A DNA stretch of 64,000 nt from Xestospongia muta (Eukaryota; Porifera; Demospongiae; Haplosclerida; Petrosiidae): contig OY848921.1 of NCBI GenBank assembly GCA_963693285.1, positions 3,095,497 to 3,159,496 of the forward strand, in the 5' to 3' direction. A program made the position numbers and the translations under genes. Positions 45,238 through 55,112 of the stretch are shown here, one piece after another; the first letter of the stretch is position 1, and every line of letters starts with the position of its first letter. A model generated the notes under the pieces. The model was not told where the DNA came from. It saw only the letters and a list, made by a program, of their open reading frames with translations, and did no database searches.

Positions 45238-45610
45238 AGTAAAGTTATTAGGATATTTTCTTTAATGTTTTTTCCAATGATAGTACTGTACATATATAGT
45301 TTATATTATGTTATAGTTGTTCAATTCAGACTGGATTCTTTTACTTTTGAAACATGACAATTGAGAGAATTTAAATTAAACTGATAAAATGATATCTGAT
45401 CAGCACAAAATAAACAATTAAGAAGCACCTTACTTTAATATTTGTAGCATATTTCTCAATGACAAAGCCAACTAATTAAATACATATAAGCAAAGTCAAA
45501 AGAGACACAATTAGCCTTTGAAGTTTGTTCCCTATCATGTTTAGTGCGTTTCCTATCAATAAACTTGATTGTGAACCAACAAGAAACTCTATCAGCTGGA
45601 GGTTACACAA
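45238..45610. other. UGT 3' flank joined to duplicated spacer
   Basis: Bases to about 45403 match the 3' flank of KKxx-type UGTs. From there the sequence matches 42823-43050 and 56930-57160. No gene is seen. Confidence 0.6.
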
Positions 45611-45954
45611 CCTCATCAGAAAGATCACAATTTAATCGGCGACCCCCAACGCATTATGAAGATTATATTACTCAATGACTTGGTTACTTCGCTACTGATT
45701 TTTGTGAGGACACAAAAACTAGAGGGGGTATGGTGTAGTGTGTGTACTGTATTACTGTATCTCTAAGTTGTTCACTCATTTGTGTGTACATAACCATTAA
45801 TGTTAATGTGTAGAAATGTCACCTATATTTGTTAACATGTCATCTTAATTGTAACCTGGATATGTTAATCAGAAATTTTTTGATATAACCCAACTGTGTA
45901 TGTATTCTTTATTCTTGTTGTTGAATAATACCATTGTTGAACTGAGACTTGAAC
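45611..45954 (+). mobile_element. LTR retrotransposon 3' end, interrupted
   Basis: The best preserved of three copies: a reading frame ending RRPPTHYEDYITQ and a stop near 45675, a purine tract, then the LTR from 45734. The LTR is interrupted at 45954 by the TRIM-like element; its last 11 bases resume at 47007-47017. The two neighbouring copies show the uninterrupted form. Confidence 0.7.
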
Positions 45955-47001
45955 TTTAGTAGTAGGTACACGTGTACCACTTGTGTTATGCATCATGTCA
46001 CATGCTACTATGAATATCGTTATGTGTTGTTATAAATACATCAGTTAGACTTAGACAGGCCACTGTGGGTCTGTCCAGGCACTTAGTCAGTTATCCACCC
46101 AGCTGATATTACATGGTGGCTGGGGTGCTTTGCTAAAACGCAAAAGCCCTAATAGACCAATGCTAGTCAACCCGGCCCCAAATGTCTGAAAAGAGTGATC
46201 TGTTCGTATCACAAAACAGACCTCAGAGAACTTAGTAGCAAGTATGTTCTCTCCTCGTCGTGGTAGGTGCTTCTGCTGGAGAGGAAGGCCAGAGAGGGAG
46301 AGACATGCTAGGAGTAAACAAGCAAGATATCGACGCCAAACACAACGAGATAACACCTTGGGACAGTTACCACATCCAGTAATGAGACCAGTCATGAAGA
46401 TTCCGTCACAAACCGCGCCTCCATCTTGGCAGGTCAGAGTTCGAGCAACAGGAAAGATTGGAATCGCCATTTCACCAACAGAAACTAATCCAACATCGTT
46501 AGAAGCTCTTGTTAGTCGCCAACTGAAACACTTCGACTCTAGACAGTTAGTCCTATACCTGACACAACTGAAGATATCTCTAGTGACATTGGCATAACTG
46601 TGGAGGAAGGAGATGCTCCAGAAGAGAGATCGTCCAAGGGTGCTCCAGGAGGGAGACCGCCCTCACGTTGTGGCCATCGAACGTCATTATGTCCACCATT
46701 TGGAGGTATGCCAGTCCCAGGAAAGAGGATGCCTCGAGATGTCTGACAGATCTCGCCGGGGGCAGATGTCGGGAGACTAATGAACACTGTAGTTAGGTAG
46801 TTTAAGTTTTTCATGCATTCACTTTGACTCATCTCTGGGAAAGGGAGATGTAGTAGTAGGTACACATGCACCACTTGTGTTATGCATCATGTCACATGCT
46901 ACTATGAATATCGTTATGTGTTGTTATAAATACATCAGTTAGACAGGCCACTGTGGGTCAGTCCAGGCACTTAGTCAGTTATCCACCCAGCTGATATTAC
47001 A
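45955..47001. mobile_element. TRIM-like short LTR retrotransposon, complete
   Basis: Direct terminal repeats at 45955-46113 (159 bp) and 46849-47001 (153 bp) differ mainly by a 6-base GACTTA duplication. The LTR runs TG...CA (first G mutated in the left copy). TGAAC is duplicated at both sides (45950-45954, 47002-47006). TGGTGGCTGGGGTG follows the left LTR like a primer-binding site, and GGGAAAGGGAGATG precedes the right LTR like a polypurine tract. The 735-bp interior has no recognisable gag or pol; a 117-residue frame at 46244-46597 and minus frames are unassigned. It is probably non-autonomous. Confidence 0.85.
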
Positions 47002-47265
47002 TGAACTTTAACTTGCAATGACCAAGCCAATTAATTAAACATTTATAAGCAAAGAAAAAAAGAACCAATTATAATCTTTGAAATGTGTTCCTACCAATAA
47101 ACCAGTCTATACTAGGCTGCCTATTTGTCTAGCAGGAAGTGAAATGATACCCACCCCCTAAAGTTAATAATAAAACTAATAATAAACACTAACTATACGC
47201 AACAAATGATATCTTTGCCAGAACTAATCTACCTTTAAATTATTATTATTCAATAAGACAGCATA

Positions 47266-48864
47266 ATGGCAAGCAAGAAAGTTGTAGCTCTAACTCTCCT
47301 TTTACTATTTCTTTTTGGATTGTATGCTGAGATACACAGTAATCCTTTGAACTCTAATCCTACTAGCTACACTATAGCTAGCTCTACTGTCAAACCTTTA
47401 AAAGTCTTATTTGTCTCTGTCCCCTTACCTGGTCATACTAATGCTTTATTAGCTCTTGGAGAAGAGTTAGTAAGACGTGGACATTATGTAGCGTTTTGTT
47501 CTACAGACTCTTGGGACAACTTAATGGACAAGGCAATGGAGAGAGGAATAAAGTATCTTTCTGCAGGAAAAGTGATAGATTATGAGTCAAAACGAGCGAA
47601 TATCCACAAGGTTGCCCAATGGATGTTTTCTAGCAATCCCTGGCTGATTTATAAAGCTCTAATGACTATTATTGAATGGAAGAAAGATGGTGTTAGTCCT
47701 ATAATTGACTATCTTATCAATAATGATGTGACTCAATGGGACGTTGTAATATTTGATTATTTCCTAATAAACTCAGTTCCCTGTATTGCCAGATATCACA
47801 ATGTATCTGTAATTGGTGTCTTTAACAGACATATCCATAATGATCCACCTTGGCTATATCCTTTAGCTGTGTCTGGGAAAACTGACAATATTATTTTTCT
47901 AGACAGACTTAGCAATATTCCATCAATGTTCATCAGATCATTGATCAACAATGTTCAATTATATAGCTCACCCACTGTCAATAAACTATGTAACAAAGTA
48001 TTTCATTGGGGTCCACTTGAAGGATGGGAATATCCTGCTATTATACTAACAGTAATAGGCTTTGAGTACCCACGAACAATTTCACCTTTAACAGAATATG
48101 TTGGACCTATATTGTCTAAATTAAATAAACCACTACCTACAGATTTGTCAAAGTGGATACAAGATAAAGAGGACAACAGTGTTATATATATCAGTATGGG
48201 ATCTATTGCTAATACAAGTCATGACTTGGTTGTGGCATTTGTTAACAGTACTAATAGCACTACATACTCTGTAGTTTGGTCTTTAAATGAACTTCACCAA
48301 CATTTTGTTAATGACATGAAACTTGCTTCACACAAATACTTTATTTCATCATGGACTCCTCAGGTTACTCTATTACAACATAAGTCTATCTCTATGGCTA
48401 TACTACATGGTGGTTCTAATGGAGTTCATGAAGCTCTTTACTATGGAGTTCCACTTATAGTGATACCACAATTTTCTGATCAATTTGATTGGGCAGCAAT
48501 GGTAGAACATTCTGGAGTTGGTTTACAAATAAAACGTCATCAAGTGTCCTCTCAAACTATTAAGGAGAGTATTGAGACAATAGAGTCAGGAGAATATCAT
48601 AAAAAGGCTCAAAAGATGAGTCAGATCATGAAGAGAGCAGGAGGTGTAGATAAGGCAGCAGATCTTGTGGAGTTCTATGTTAATGTTGGTTATGATCACC
48701 TGATACCAGGTCCTGTCAAGTACAAATGGAGCTGGATACAATACTACAATATTGATGTACATGTTACACTACTGTGTATCATATTGATCATTATGTATTG
48801 TATAGTTAAAGTATATAAGTGTTGCTGTAGATTCTGTTCAAAGGAAAAACTCAAAAAGGAGTGA
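47266..48864 (+). CDS. UDP-glycosyltransferase (intact)
   Basis: 532 residues. MASKKVVALTLLLLFLFGLY signal peptide, PLPGH with His57, WDVVIFD with Asp164, unusual HIHNDPPWLYP and IILTVIGF changes in otherwise constant stretches, HGGSNGVHEALYYG, FSDQ (Ser before Asp-Gln), membrane helix and KEKLKKE tail (KxKxx). The last Cys cluster is CRFCS. The leader with ATTATTATTCAATAAG is intact. The upstream flank carries an LTR with the TRIM-like element inserted, about 265 bp from the start, so expression could be altered. Confidence 0.9.
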   Translation: MASKKVVALTLLLLFLFGLYAEIHSNPLNSNPTSYTIASSTVKPLKVLFVSVPLPGHTNALLALGEELVRRGHYVAFCSTDSWDNLMDKAMERGIKYLSAGKVIDYESKRANIHKVAQWMFSSNPWLIYKALMTIIEWKKDGVSPIIDYLINNDVTQWDVVIFDYFLINSVPCIARYHNVSVIGVFNRHIHNDPPWLYPLAVSGKTDNIIFLDRLSNIPSMFIRSLINNVQLYSSPTVNKLCNKVFHWGPLEGWEYPAIILTVIGFEYPRTISPLTEYVGPILSKLNKPLPTDLSKWIQDKEDNSVIYISMGSIANTSHDLVVAFVNSTNSTTYSVVWSLNELHQHFVNDMKLASHKYFISSWTPQVTLLQHKSISMAILHGGSNGVHEALYYGVPLIVIPQFSDQFDWAAMVEHSGVGLQIKRHQVSSQTIKESIETIESGEYHKKAQKMSQIMKRAGGVDKAADLVEFYVNVGYDHLIPGPVKYKWSWIQYYNIDVHVTLLCIILIIMYCIVKVYKCCCRFCSKEKLKKE

Positions 48865-49529
48865 TAACTAGTTTGCCATACATAGTAGTTTGGTATACAG
48901 TCTAATTCCTGGACTACTGTTCCTTTCAGTAGGTCTGGGAATGAGACTATATTTTGTATTTATTGAAATGTTGTTCCTTTTTTTAATTATTTAATGTTGT
49001 CTCATAAATAATTATTCTACTTTATTTTAATTATCCATCTCACATGTTTAGTAGGACATTGTTGACAGTTAATTGTTTGACCACATTCCAAATGTGTGAT
49101 CATAAAGCACGAGATGTGTGTGTGGACTATTTGGCCCTAATTGGATTTGGCTTATTACTTATTAGATAACTATAAAGTGTTTACTTTGTAGTGGAGTGAC
49201 TACAGAATGGCTGCTTTACTTATATAATTACAAAGTGGTTACTTTGTTGTGGAGTGACTACAGAATGGTTGCTTTAATCAGTGTTGCCAGATGGTGTGAT
49301 CAAAATTATATTAGACAGTCATTCAAAAAATGTTAAATACCCTACCCAATATGCTAAAATGACATTTTTTTCCAGAAATAATACTAATAGTGTTTACTTA
49401 GTTGTATAGGTTCTCTGAGCTCATTAGTTCAATCATTTCAGGTGAAGGGCAAAGTTTGTACAATGTATTTAGTTTCCCTTCCAATAATTTAGTCTAGCTA
49501 CCTCCCTGCTTTCTTTAATAGAATTAATG
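48865..49529. other. Captured PIGT promoter region, third copy
   Basis: Same UGT 3' flank and hairpin, then PIGT upstream sequence with a local tandem duplication of about 60 bases (49157-49217 and 49218-49275) containing the GTGGAGTGACTACAGAATGG block twice. Then comes the insert shared with 42.2 and 54.7 kb. It is cut at about 49530 by the Gypsy fragment, so the PIGT start region is absent. Confidence 0.65.
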
Positions 49530-50548
49530 CTATTGAAGTTGAAATGTGTGGGGGGAGGGCGACCTAGGCCCCCTTTGCCCCCTTTGCCCCCTTGGTTTCT
49601 ATTCCCCTGAAGTTGGGTTAGGGTACGTTGTTCCACTTCCTCTCTTTCGTAGGGCAGGTATAGGTTGCTTCTTGCTGCCTTTGTCCTATGGCTCACCATA
49701 ATAGAGCTTTCTCTCTTCCTATGCACTACCAGTGTCTTTGGAGATCCAATTAACTGTATCTGGTAGGTCACAGCACTAACTCTGTCAATTATGGTGTAAG
49801 GACCACACCATGCACAATGAAGACAGTTTCCTTGTTCTTCCCTGCTTCACAGCAAGGACATAGAGTCAAACTCTCTCCCCTACAGTGAGGTTGCTGCCAG
49901 CAACTTTCTCATCATATTTGGCCAAATGGCATTACATTAAATTCAAAATAGCCTTTGTCAAAAAAGCTATTTTCCTTGTCTTGCTCTTACTGATTATATT
50001 ATCAGTTTTCCCAGATGTAGCTAAAGGATAAGGCCAAGGTGGATCATTATGGACAGGTCTGTTAAAGACACCAATTACAGATACATTGTGATATCTGGCA
50101 ATACAGGTAACTGAGTTTATTAGCAAATAATCAAGTATTACAATGTCACATTGAGTCACATCATTATTGATAAGATAGTCAATTATAGGACTAACAGCAT
50201 CTTTGTTCCATTCAATAAACAGTCATTAGTCAAGAGTGACATCCAATCTTTGGGAGAGGGTAGGCATCAAGATGGGTGACAGAATTGAGTTTTTGGTATT
50301 CCAAATAGAGCCACCGGAGCCATCCTTTTTTTTACCATCACAATGGGTGATGACCAGGGGCTACTACTGGGTCTCACCACTCCTTGCTCAATCATTCTTG
50401 AGACTTTCACATTAACAACACCCTTGAGTGCTCAGGAATCCTTTGTAATGGTTGTTGCACAGGTGGTACTTCAGTCAGAATCATGTGCTTGACAGCCGTA
50501 AAATGACCTGTAGAATAACCTCCTTTCCTAACATAACTGGATTCAGTC
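49530..50548 (-). mobile_element. Gypsy pol remnant containing a UGT fragment
   Basis: On the minus strand, 50548-50230 translates in broken frames to the start of a Gypsy reverse transcriptase (GVVRPSSSPWSSPIVMVKKK region). Bases 49930-49530 give the integrase end (WCGPYTIID, VTYQIQLIG, VVHR). Between them, in place of most of RT, RNase H and integrase, lies UGT sequence (49995-50229). The C-rich block near 49570-49590 (three CCCCCTTTG-type units) gives runs of G on the minus strand. No LTRs are visible. Confidence 0.75.
49995..50229 (-). pseudogene. UGT fragment inside Gypsy pol
   Basis: About 78 codons in one open frame except for one extra A near 50218: from the VIEWNKDAVSP region through TQCDIVILDYLLINSVTC to SGKTDNI. 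It belongs to the MASKK subtype, not to the minus-strand subtype next door. Asp is retained at the catalytic position. Confidence 0.85.
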
Positions 50549-51796
50549 TCATTTGATGAAGTTTGAGTCGTACACCAACTCCAGAATGTTCTACTTTTGC
50601 TGCCCAATCCAACTGATCACTGACTAGTGGTATTACTATAAGAGGAACTCCATAGTAAAGAGCTTCATGAACTCCATTAGAACCACCATGTAGTATAGCC
50701 ATAGAGATAGACTTATGTTGTAATAGAGTGGCCTGTGGAGTCCATGATGAAATAAAGTATTTGTTTTGGTCAAGCTTTATATCATTAAGAACATGTTGAT
50801 TAAGTTTATTGAGAGACCATACAACAGAGTAATTAGTTTGAAAGGTACTGTTAACAAGTGCCATAGCTAAATCAATAGTAGTATGTGCAAGAGACCCCAT
50901 ACTGATATATATAACACTGGTATCCTCTTTATCTTGTATCCACTTTGACAAATCTGTAGGTAGTGGTTTATTTAATTTAGACAAGATAGGTCCTACATAT
51001 TCTGTTAAAGGTGAAATTGTTCGTGGGTACTCAAAACCAAAAGCAGATAGTATAAAGACAGGAAACTCCCAACATTCAAATTGTGTCCAATGAAAGGCTT
51101 TTTTACACATATCACTGGTAATAGTAGATCCAAAGAGTTCAAAAAGAGAAACAACTGGAGAGAATATATTAAAGTGCTTCTTAACCTTCCAACAAAATTA
51201 AGATTATCTGTTTTTCCTAACAATGGTTCTGGATAAGCCCAAGGTGGATAATCATATGTAATTCTATCATAAACAGCTACAGTACGTACATTATTATAAG
51301 CAGCAAGACATGTTAATGAATGCGATAAAAATTTTGCCATTAAGACAATATCCCATTGCTGGATCCCCTGTTTTTTAAGATAACTAAGAATAGGATCACA
51401 GCTTAGTTTTGGAACTCTGCTAGTGACGTCTAACAAACCCTGACATTTTGTCCATGGGTTGAATGAAGACAAAAGCTTTCCACTTTCAAGATATAACTCA
51501 CGAAATTGACTTTCATTTAGTAGGAATTTGCCAGCAGACAGATACTCTATACCTCTCTCCAATGTTTTCTCTTTCAAATTTACCCAAATGTCTAGAGAAC
51601 AAAAGGATACATTATGTCCACGCCTTACCAGTTCCTCTCCTAGGGCTAACAAAGGATACACATGACCAGCAAATGGAGGAGCTGCCAACAGAACATTTAA
51701 CTTTTTGATGGAGACATTTCTTGCCTTATTGTCAGTCAAAGAAAGACTGTCAGTTGATAGAGCTGCTATAATGAAGAGAAAGCAAATGTTCTTCAT
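50549..51796 (-). pseudogene. UGT, minus-strand subtype, cut by Gypsy
   Basis: Starts at the ATG at 51796 with the MKNICFLFIIAAL signal peptide. One base is missing near 51157 (compare 32310), shifting the frame in the FPVVSLFE region, and the gene ends at LKLHQM near 50549, where Gypsy sequence begins; the last 90 or so codons with the membrane anchor are lost. Ala replaces the catalytic Asp (IVLMAKFL), as in its two sisters. Confidence 0.9.
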
Positions 51797-52672
51797 ATTA
51801 CTGGTGATGTCACTGATAACATACAAAGTAACTAATTAGTTATTACTTTGTATGGTATTAGTGACAAGATCTTAATTGTGAGCTGTCTATTATTAATTGT
51901 GATGGAGCTCATCTACCAAATAGAAAAACTTTCAGAAATGTTTTCCATTGTAGAATAGCCTTAAACTTTGTCAAACTGTATACAAGGTTTGGTCATAAGT
52001 AGATTGAAGATTAAGTTGAATAGAATTTTATTACAGAATAAATAGCAGCAATCCACACACATAAAATATGGAATACTGACTAAACATAAATAATAGTTAA
52101 TTTTTGTCTTCATTCAACCCATAGACAAAATATATATTATATTATGTATTTCTTCTTAGTTAGGGAAAGATGGAGTTCCTGAACACTGTAGAGACCTATG
52201 AATGCTATGATCTCTGCTAGTGACCTTGGAAATATTCCATAGTGTCAAACTATATGTAAACATAAGTATGTACATGTACATAATTATGTTTACATATAGT
52301 TTGACATGATATAGTTATAATATTGTACGATATTATAATATTACAACTAACATCCACATTATTTAGAGTTAGAGGAAGAGTAACAAATCATAGATAATAC
52401 TTTGAGAACACTGTAAAAAGTAATACAATAGAGATAGACTATTCTATCCTAAATATTCTGTTAAAGGAGAAATTGTCCATCGGTACTCAAAGCCAATTAC
52501 TGTCAATGTAATAGCAGGATATTCCCATACTTCAAACTGGTCTTTTTATTTAGACTGCCTATTTGTCTGACAGGAAGGGAAATGATACCTATCCCCCTGA
52601 AATTATTAGACTATGCTCAGCAAATGACTTCCTGCTAGACCTAATCTAATTATTATTCAATAGGGCTGCATA
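51797..52672. other. Head-to-head UGT intergenic region (module 3)
   Basis: Same order as 32950-33873: minus-UGT 5' flank, inverted 31-base UGT scrap, PIGT exon-2 scrap (about 52153-52245), imperfect palindrome (about 52245-52305), minus-strand UGT scrap (about 52450-52530), leader of the plus UGT. It lacks the MITE, the inversion and the 44-bp hairpin of the other modules and is therefore the least altered version. Confidence 0.65.
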
Positions 52673-54277
52673 ATGGCAAGCAAGAAAGTTGTAGCTCTAA
52701 CTCTCCTTTTACTATTTCTTTTTGGACTGTATGCTGTGGTACACAGTAATCCTATGAACTCTAATCTTACTAGCTACACTATAGCTAGCTCTACTGTCAA
52801 ACCTTTAAAAGTCTTATTTGTCTCTGCCCCATTTCCTGGTCATACTAATGCTTTATTAGCTCTTGGAGAAGAGTTAGTAAGACGTGGACATAATGTATCG
52901 TTTTGTTCTACAGACTCTTGGGACAACTTAATAGAGAAGGTAATGGAGAGAGGAATGAGGTATCTCTCTGCTGGAATAGTGATAGATTATGAGTCAAAAC
53001 GAGCGAATATCCACAAGGTTCTGAAATGGATATTTTCTAACAATCCCTGGATGGTTTATAAAGCTCTAATGACTGTTATTGAATGGAACAAAGAAATTGT
53101 TAGTCCTATAATTGACTATCTTATCAATAATGATGTGACTCAATGGGACATTGTAATCACTGATTATTTGCTAATAAAATCAGTTCCCTGTATTGCCAGA
53201 TATCACAACGTATCTGTAATTGGTGTCTTTAACAGACCTATCCACAATATTAATCACCCACCTTGGCCTTATCCTTTAATTACATCCGGGAAAACTGATA
53301 ATATTATGTTTCTAGACAGACTTAGCAATATTCCATCAATGTTCATTGGATTATTGATCGGGAAGTTTTTTCTTTATAGCTCACCCACTGTCGATAAACT
53401 TTGTAACAAAGTATTTCATTGGGGTCCACTTGAAGGATGGGAGTATCCTGCTATTGTACGAACAGTAATTGGCTTTGAGTACCCACGAACAATTTCACCT
53501 TTAACAGAATATGTAGGACCTATTTTGTCTAAATTAAATAAACCACTACCTACAGATTTGTCAAAGTGGATACAAGATAAAGAGGACAACAGTGTTATAT
53601 ATATCAGTATGGGATCTATTGCTAATACAAGTCATGACTTGGTTGTGGCATTTGTTAACAGTACTAATAGCACTACATACTCTGTAGTGTGGTCTTTAAA
53701 TGAACTTCACCAACATTTTCTTGATGACATAAAACTTGATTCACACAAATATTTTATTTCATCATGGACTCCTCAGGTTACTCTATTACAACATAAGTCT
53801 ATCTCTATGGCTATACTACATGGTGGTTCTAATGGAGTTCATGAAGCTCTTTATTATGGAGTTCCACTTATAGTGATACCACAATTTGGTGATCAATTTG
53901 ATTGGGGAGCAATGGTAGAACATTCTGGAGTTGGTATACAACTCAAACCTTATCAAGTGTCCTCTCAAACTATTAAGGAGAGTATTGAGACAATAGAATC
54001 AGGAGAATATCATAAAAAGGCTCAAAAGATGAGTCAGATCATGAAGAGAGCAGGAGGTGTGGATAAGGCAGCTGATCTTGTGGAGTTCTATGTTAATGTT
54101 GGTTATGATCACCTGATACCAGGTCCTGTCAAGTACAAATGGAGCTGGATACAATACTACAATATTGATGTACATGTTACACTACTGTGTATCATATTGA
54201 TCATTATGTATTGTATAGTTAAAGTATGTAAGTGTTGCTGTAGATGTTGTTCAAAGGAAAAACTCAAAAATGAGTGA
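52673..54277 (+). CDS. UDP-glycosyltransferase (intact)
   Basis: 534 residues. MASKKVVALTLLLLFLFGLY signal peptide, PFPGH with His57, WDIVITD with Asp164, an insertion giving HNINHPPWPY where others have HNDPPWPY, HGGSNGVHEALYYG, FGDQFDWGAM (Gly before Asp-Gln as in typical UGTs), membrane helix, tail KEKLKNE, which still fits KxKxx. The conserved leader precedes the ATG. It is the right half of module 3 and the closest partner of the frameshifted copy at 33874 (both WDIVITD and NVSFCSTDSWDNLIEKVMERG). Confidence 0.9.
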   Translation: MASKKVVALTLLLLFLFGLYAVVHSNPMNSNLTSYTIASSTVKPLKVLFVSAPFPGHTNALLALGEELVRRGHNVSFCSTDSWDNLIEKVMERGMRYLSAGIVIDYESKRANIHKVLKWIFSNNPWMVYKALMTVIEWNKEIVSPIIDYLINNDVTQWDIVITDYLLIKSVPCIARYHNVSVIGVFNRPIHNINHPPWPYPLITSGKTDNIMFLDRLSNIPSMFIGLLIGKFFLYSSPTVDKLCNKVFHWGPLEGWEYPAIVRTVIGFEYPRTISPLTEYVGPILSKLNKPLPTDLSKWIQDKEDNSVIYISMGSIANTSHDLVVAFVNSTNSTTYSVVWSLNELHQHFLDDIKLDSHKYFISSWTPQVTLLQHKSISMAILHGGSNGVHEALYYGVPLIVIPQFGDQFDWGAMVEHSGVGIQLKPYQVSSQTIKESIETIESGEYHKKAQKMSQIMKRAGGVDKAADLVEFYVNVGYDHLIPGPVKYKWSWIQYYNIDVHVTLLCIILIIMYCIVKVCKCCCRCCSKEKLKNE

Positions 54278-54933
54278 TAACTAGTTTGCCCTATATAGTA
54301 GTTTGGTATATAGTCTAATTCCTGGACTACTTTTCCTTTCAGTAGGTCTGGGAATGAGACTATATTTTGTATTAATTGAAATGTTGTTCCTTTTTTAATT
54401 ATTTTATGTTATCTCATAAATAATTATTCTACTTAATTTTAATTATGCATCTCACATGTTTAGTAGGACATTGTTGACAGTTAATTGCTTGACCACATTC
54501 CAAATGTGTGATTATAAAGCAAGAGATGTGTGTGGACTATTTAGGTCTAATTAGTTTTGCTCATTACTTATATAATTACAAAGTGTTTACTTTGTAGTCG
54601 AGTGACTACAGAATGGCTGCATTAATCAGTATTGCCAGATGGTGTGATCAAAATTATGTTAGACAGTCATTCAAAAAATGTTAAATACCCCACCCAATAT
54701 GCTAAAATGACATTTTTCTAGAAATAATACTAATCAAGTTTACTTAGTTGTATAGGTTCTCTGAGCTCATTAGTTCAATCATTTCAGGTGGAGAACAAAA
54801 TTTTGTACAATGTATTTAGTTTCCTCTTCAATAATCTAGTCTAGCTACGTCCCTGCTTGCTTTAATGGAATTAATGCTTAATGGCTTATTGAACATATGA
54901 GACCACATAATAATTTAATTATAGTGGGGCGTG
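54278..54933. other. Captured PIGT promoter region, fourth copy
   Basis: UGT 3' flank with the full hairpin, PIGT upstream sequence with the GACTACAGAATGGCTGC block, the shared insert (about 54625-54840), then ATAGTGGGGCGTGG fused to a UGT fragment at exactly the same point as at 42490. Confidence 0.7.
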
Positions 54934-55112
54934 GACTTTGTAATATTTGATTATTTGGTAATGAACTCGGTTCTCTGTATTGCCAGATATTACAATGTAT
55001 TTGTAATTAGTGTCTTTAACAGACCTATCCACAATGATCCACCTTGGCCTTATCATTAGCTACATCTGGGAAAACTGATAACATTATGTTTCTAGGCAGA
55101 CTTAGCAATATT
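54934..55112 (+). pseudogene. UGT internal fragment, split by an insertion
   Basis: About 60 codons from FDYL to LSNI with a TAG near 55057 and frame loss. A further piece of about 33 bases (CATCAATGTTC, ATTGATCAACAA) continues at 56005-56037 after the inserted element, so the element landed inside this already broken copy. Confidence 0.85.

Noticed and set aside
46087..46874. Three overlapping frames in the TRIM-like element interior
   Set aside because: No gag, protease, RT or zinc-knuckle motif could be recognised and the frames overlap on both strands, so they are treated as non-coding interior.
49555..49595. C-rich tandem units as a CRISPR or satellite array
   Set aside because: Only about three 9-base units with no spacers; better seen as the purine tract region of a Gypsy element on the minus strand.
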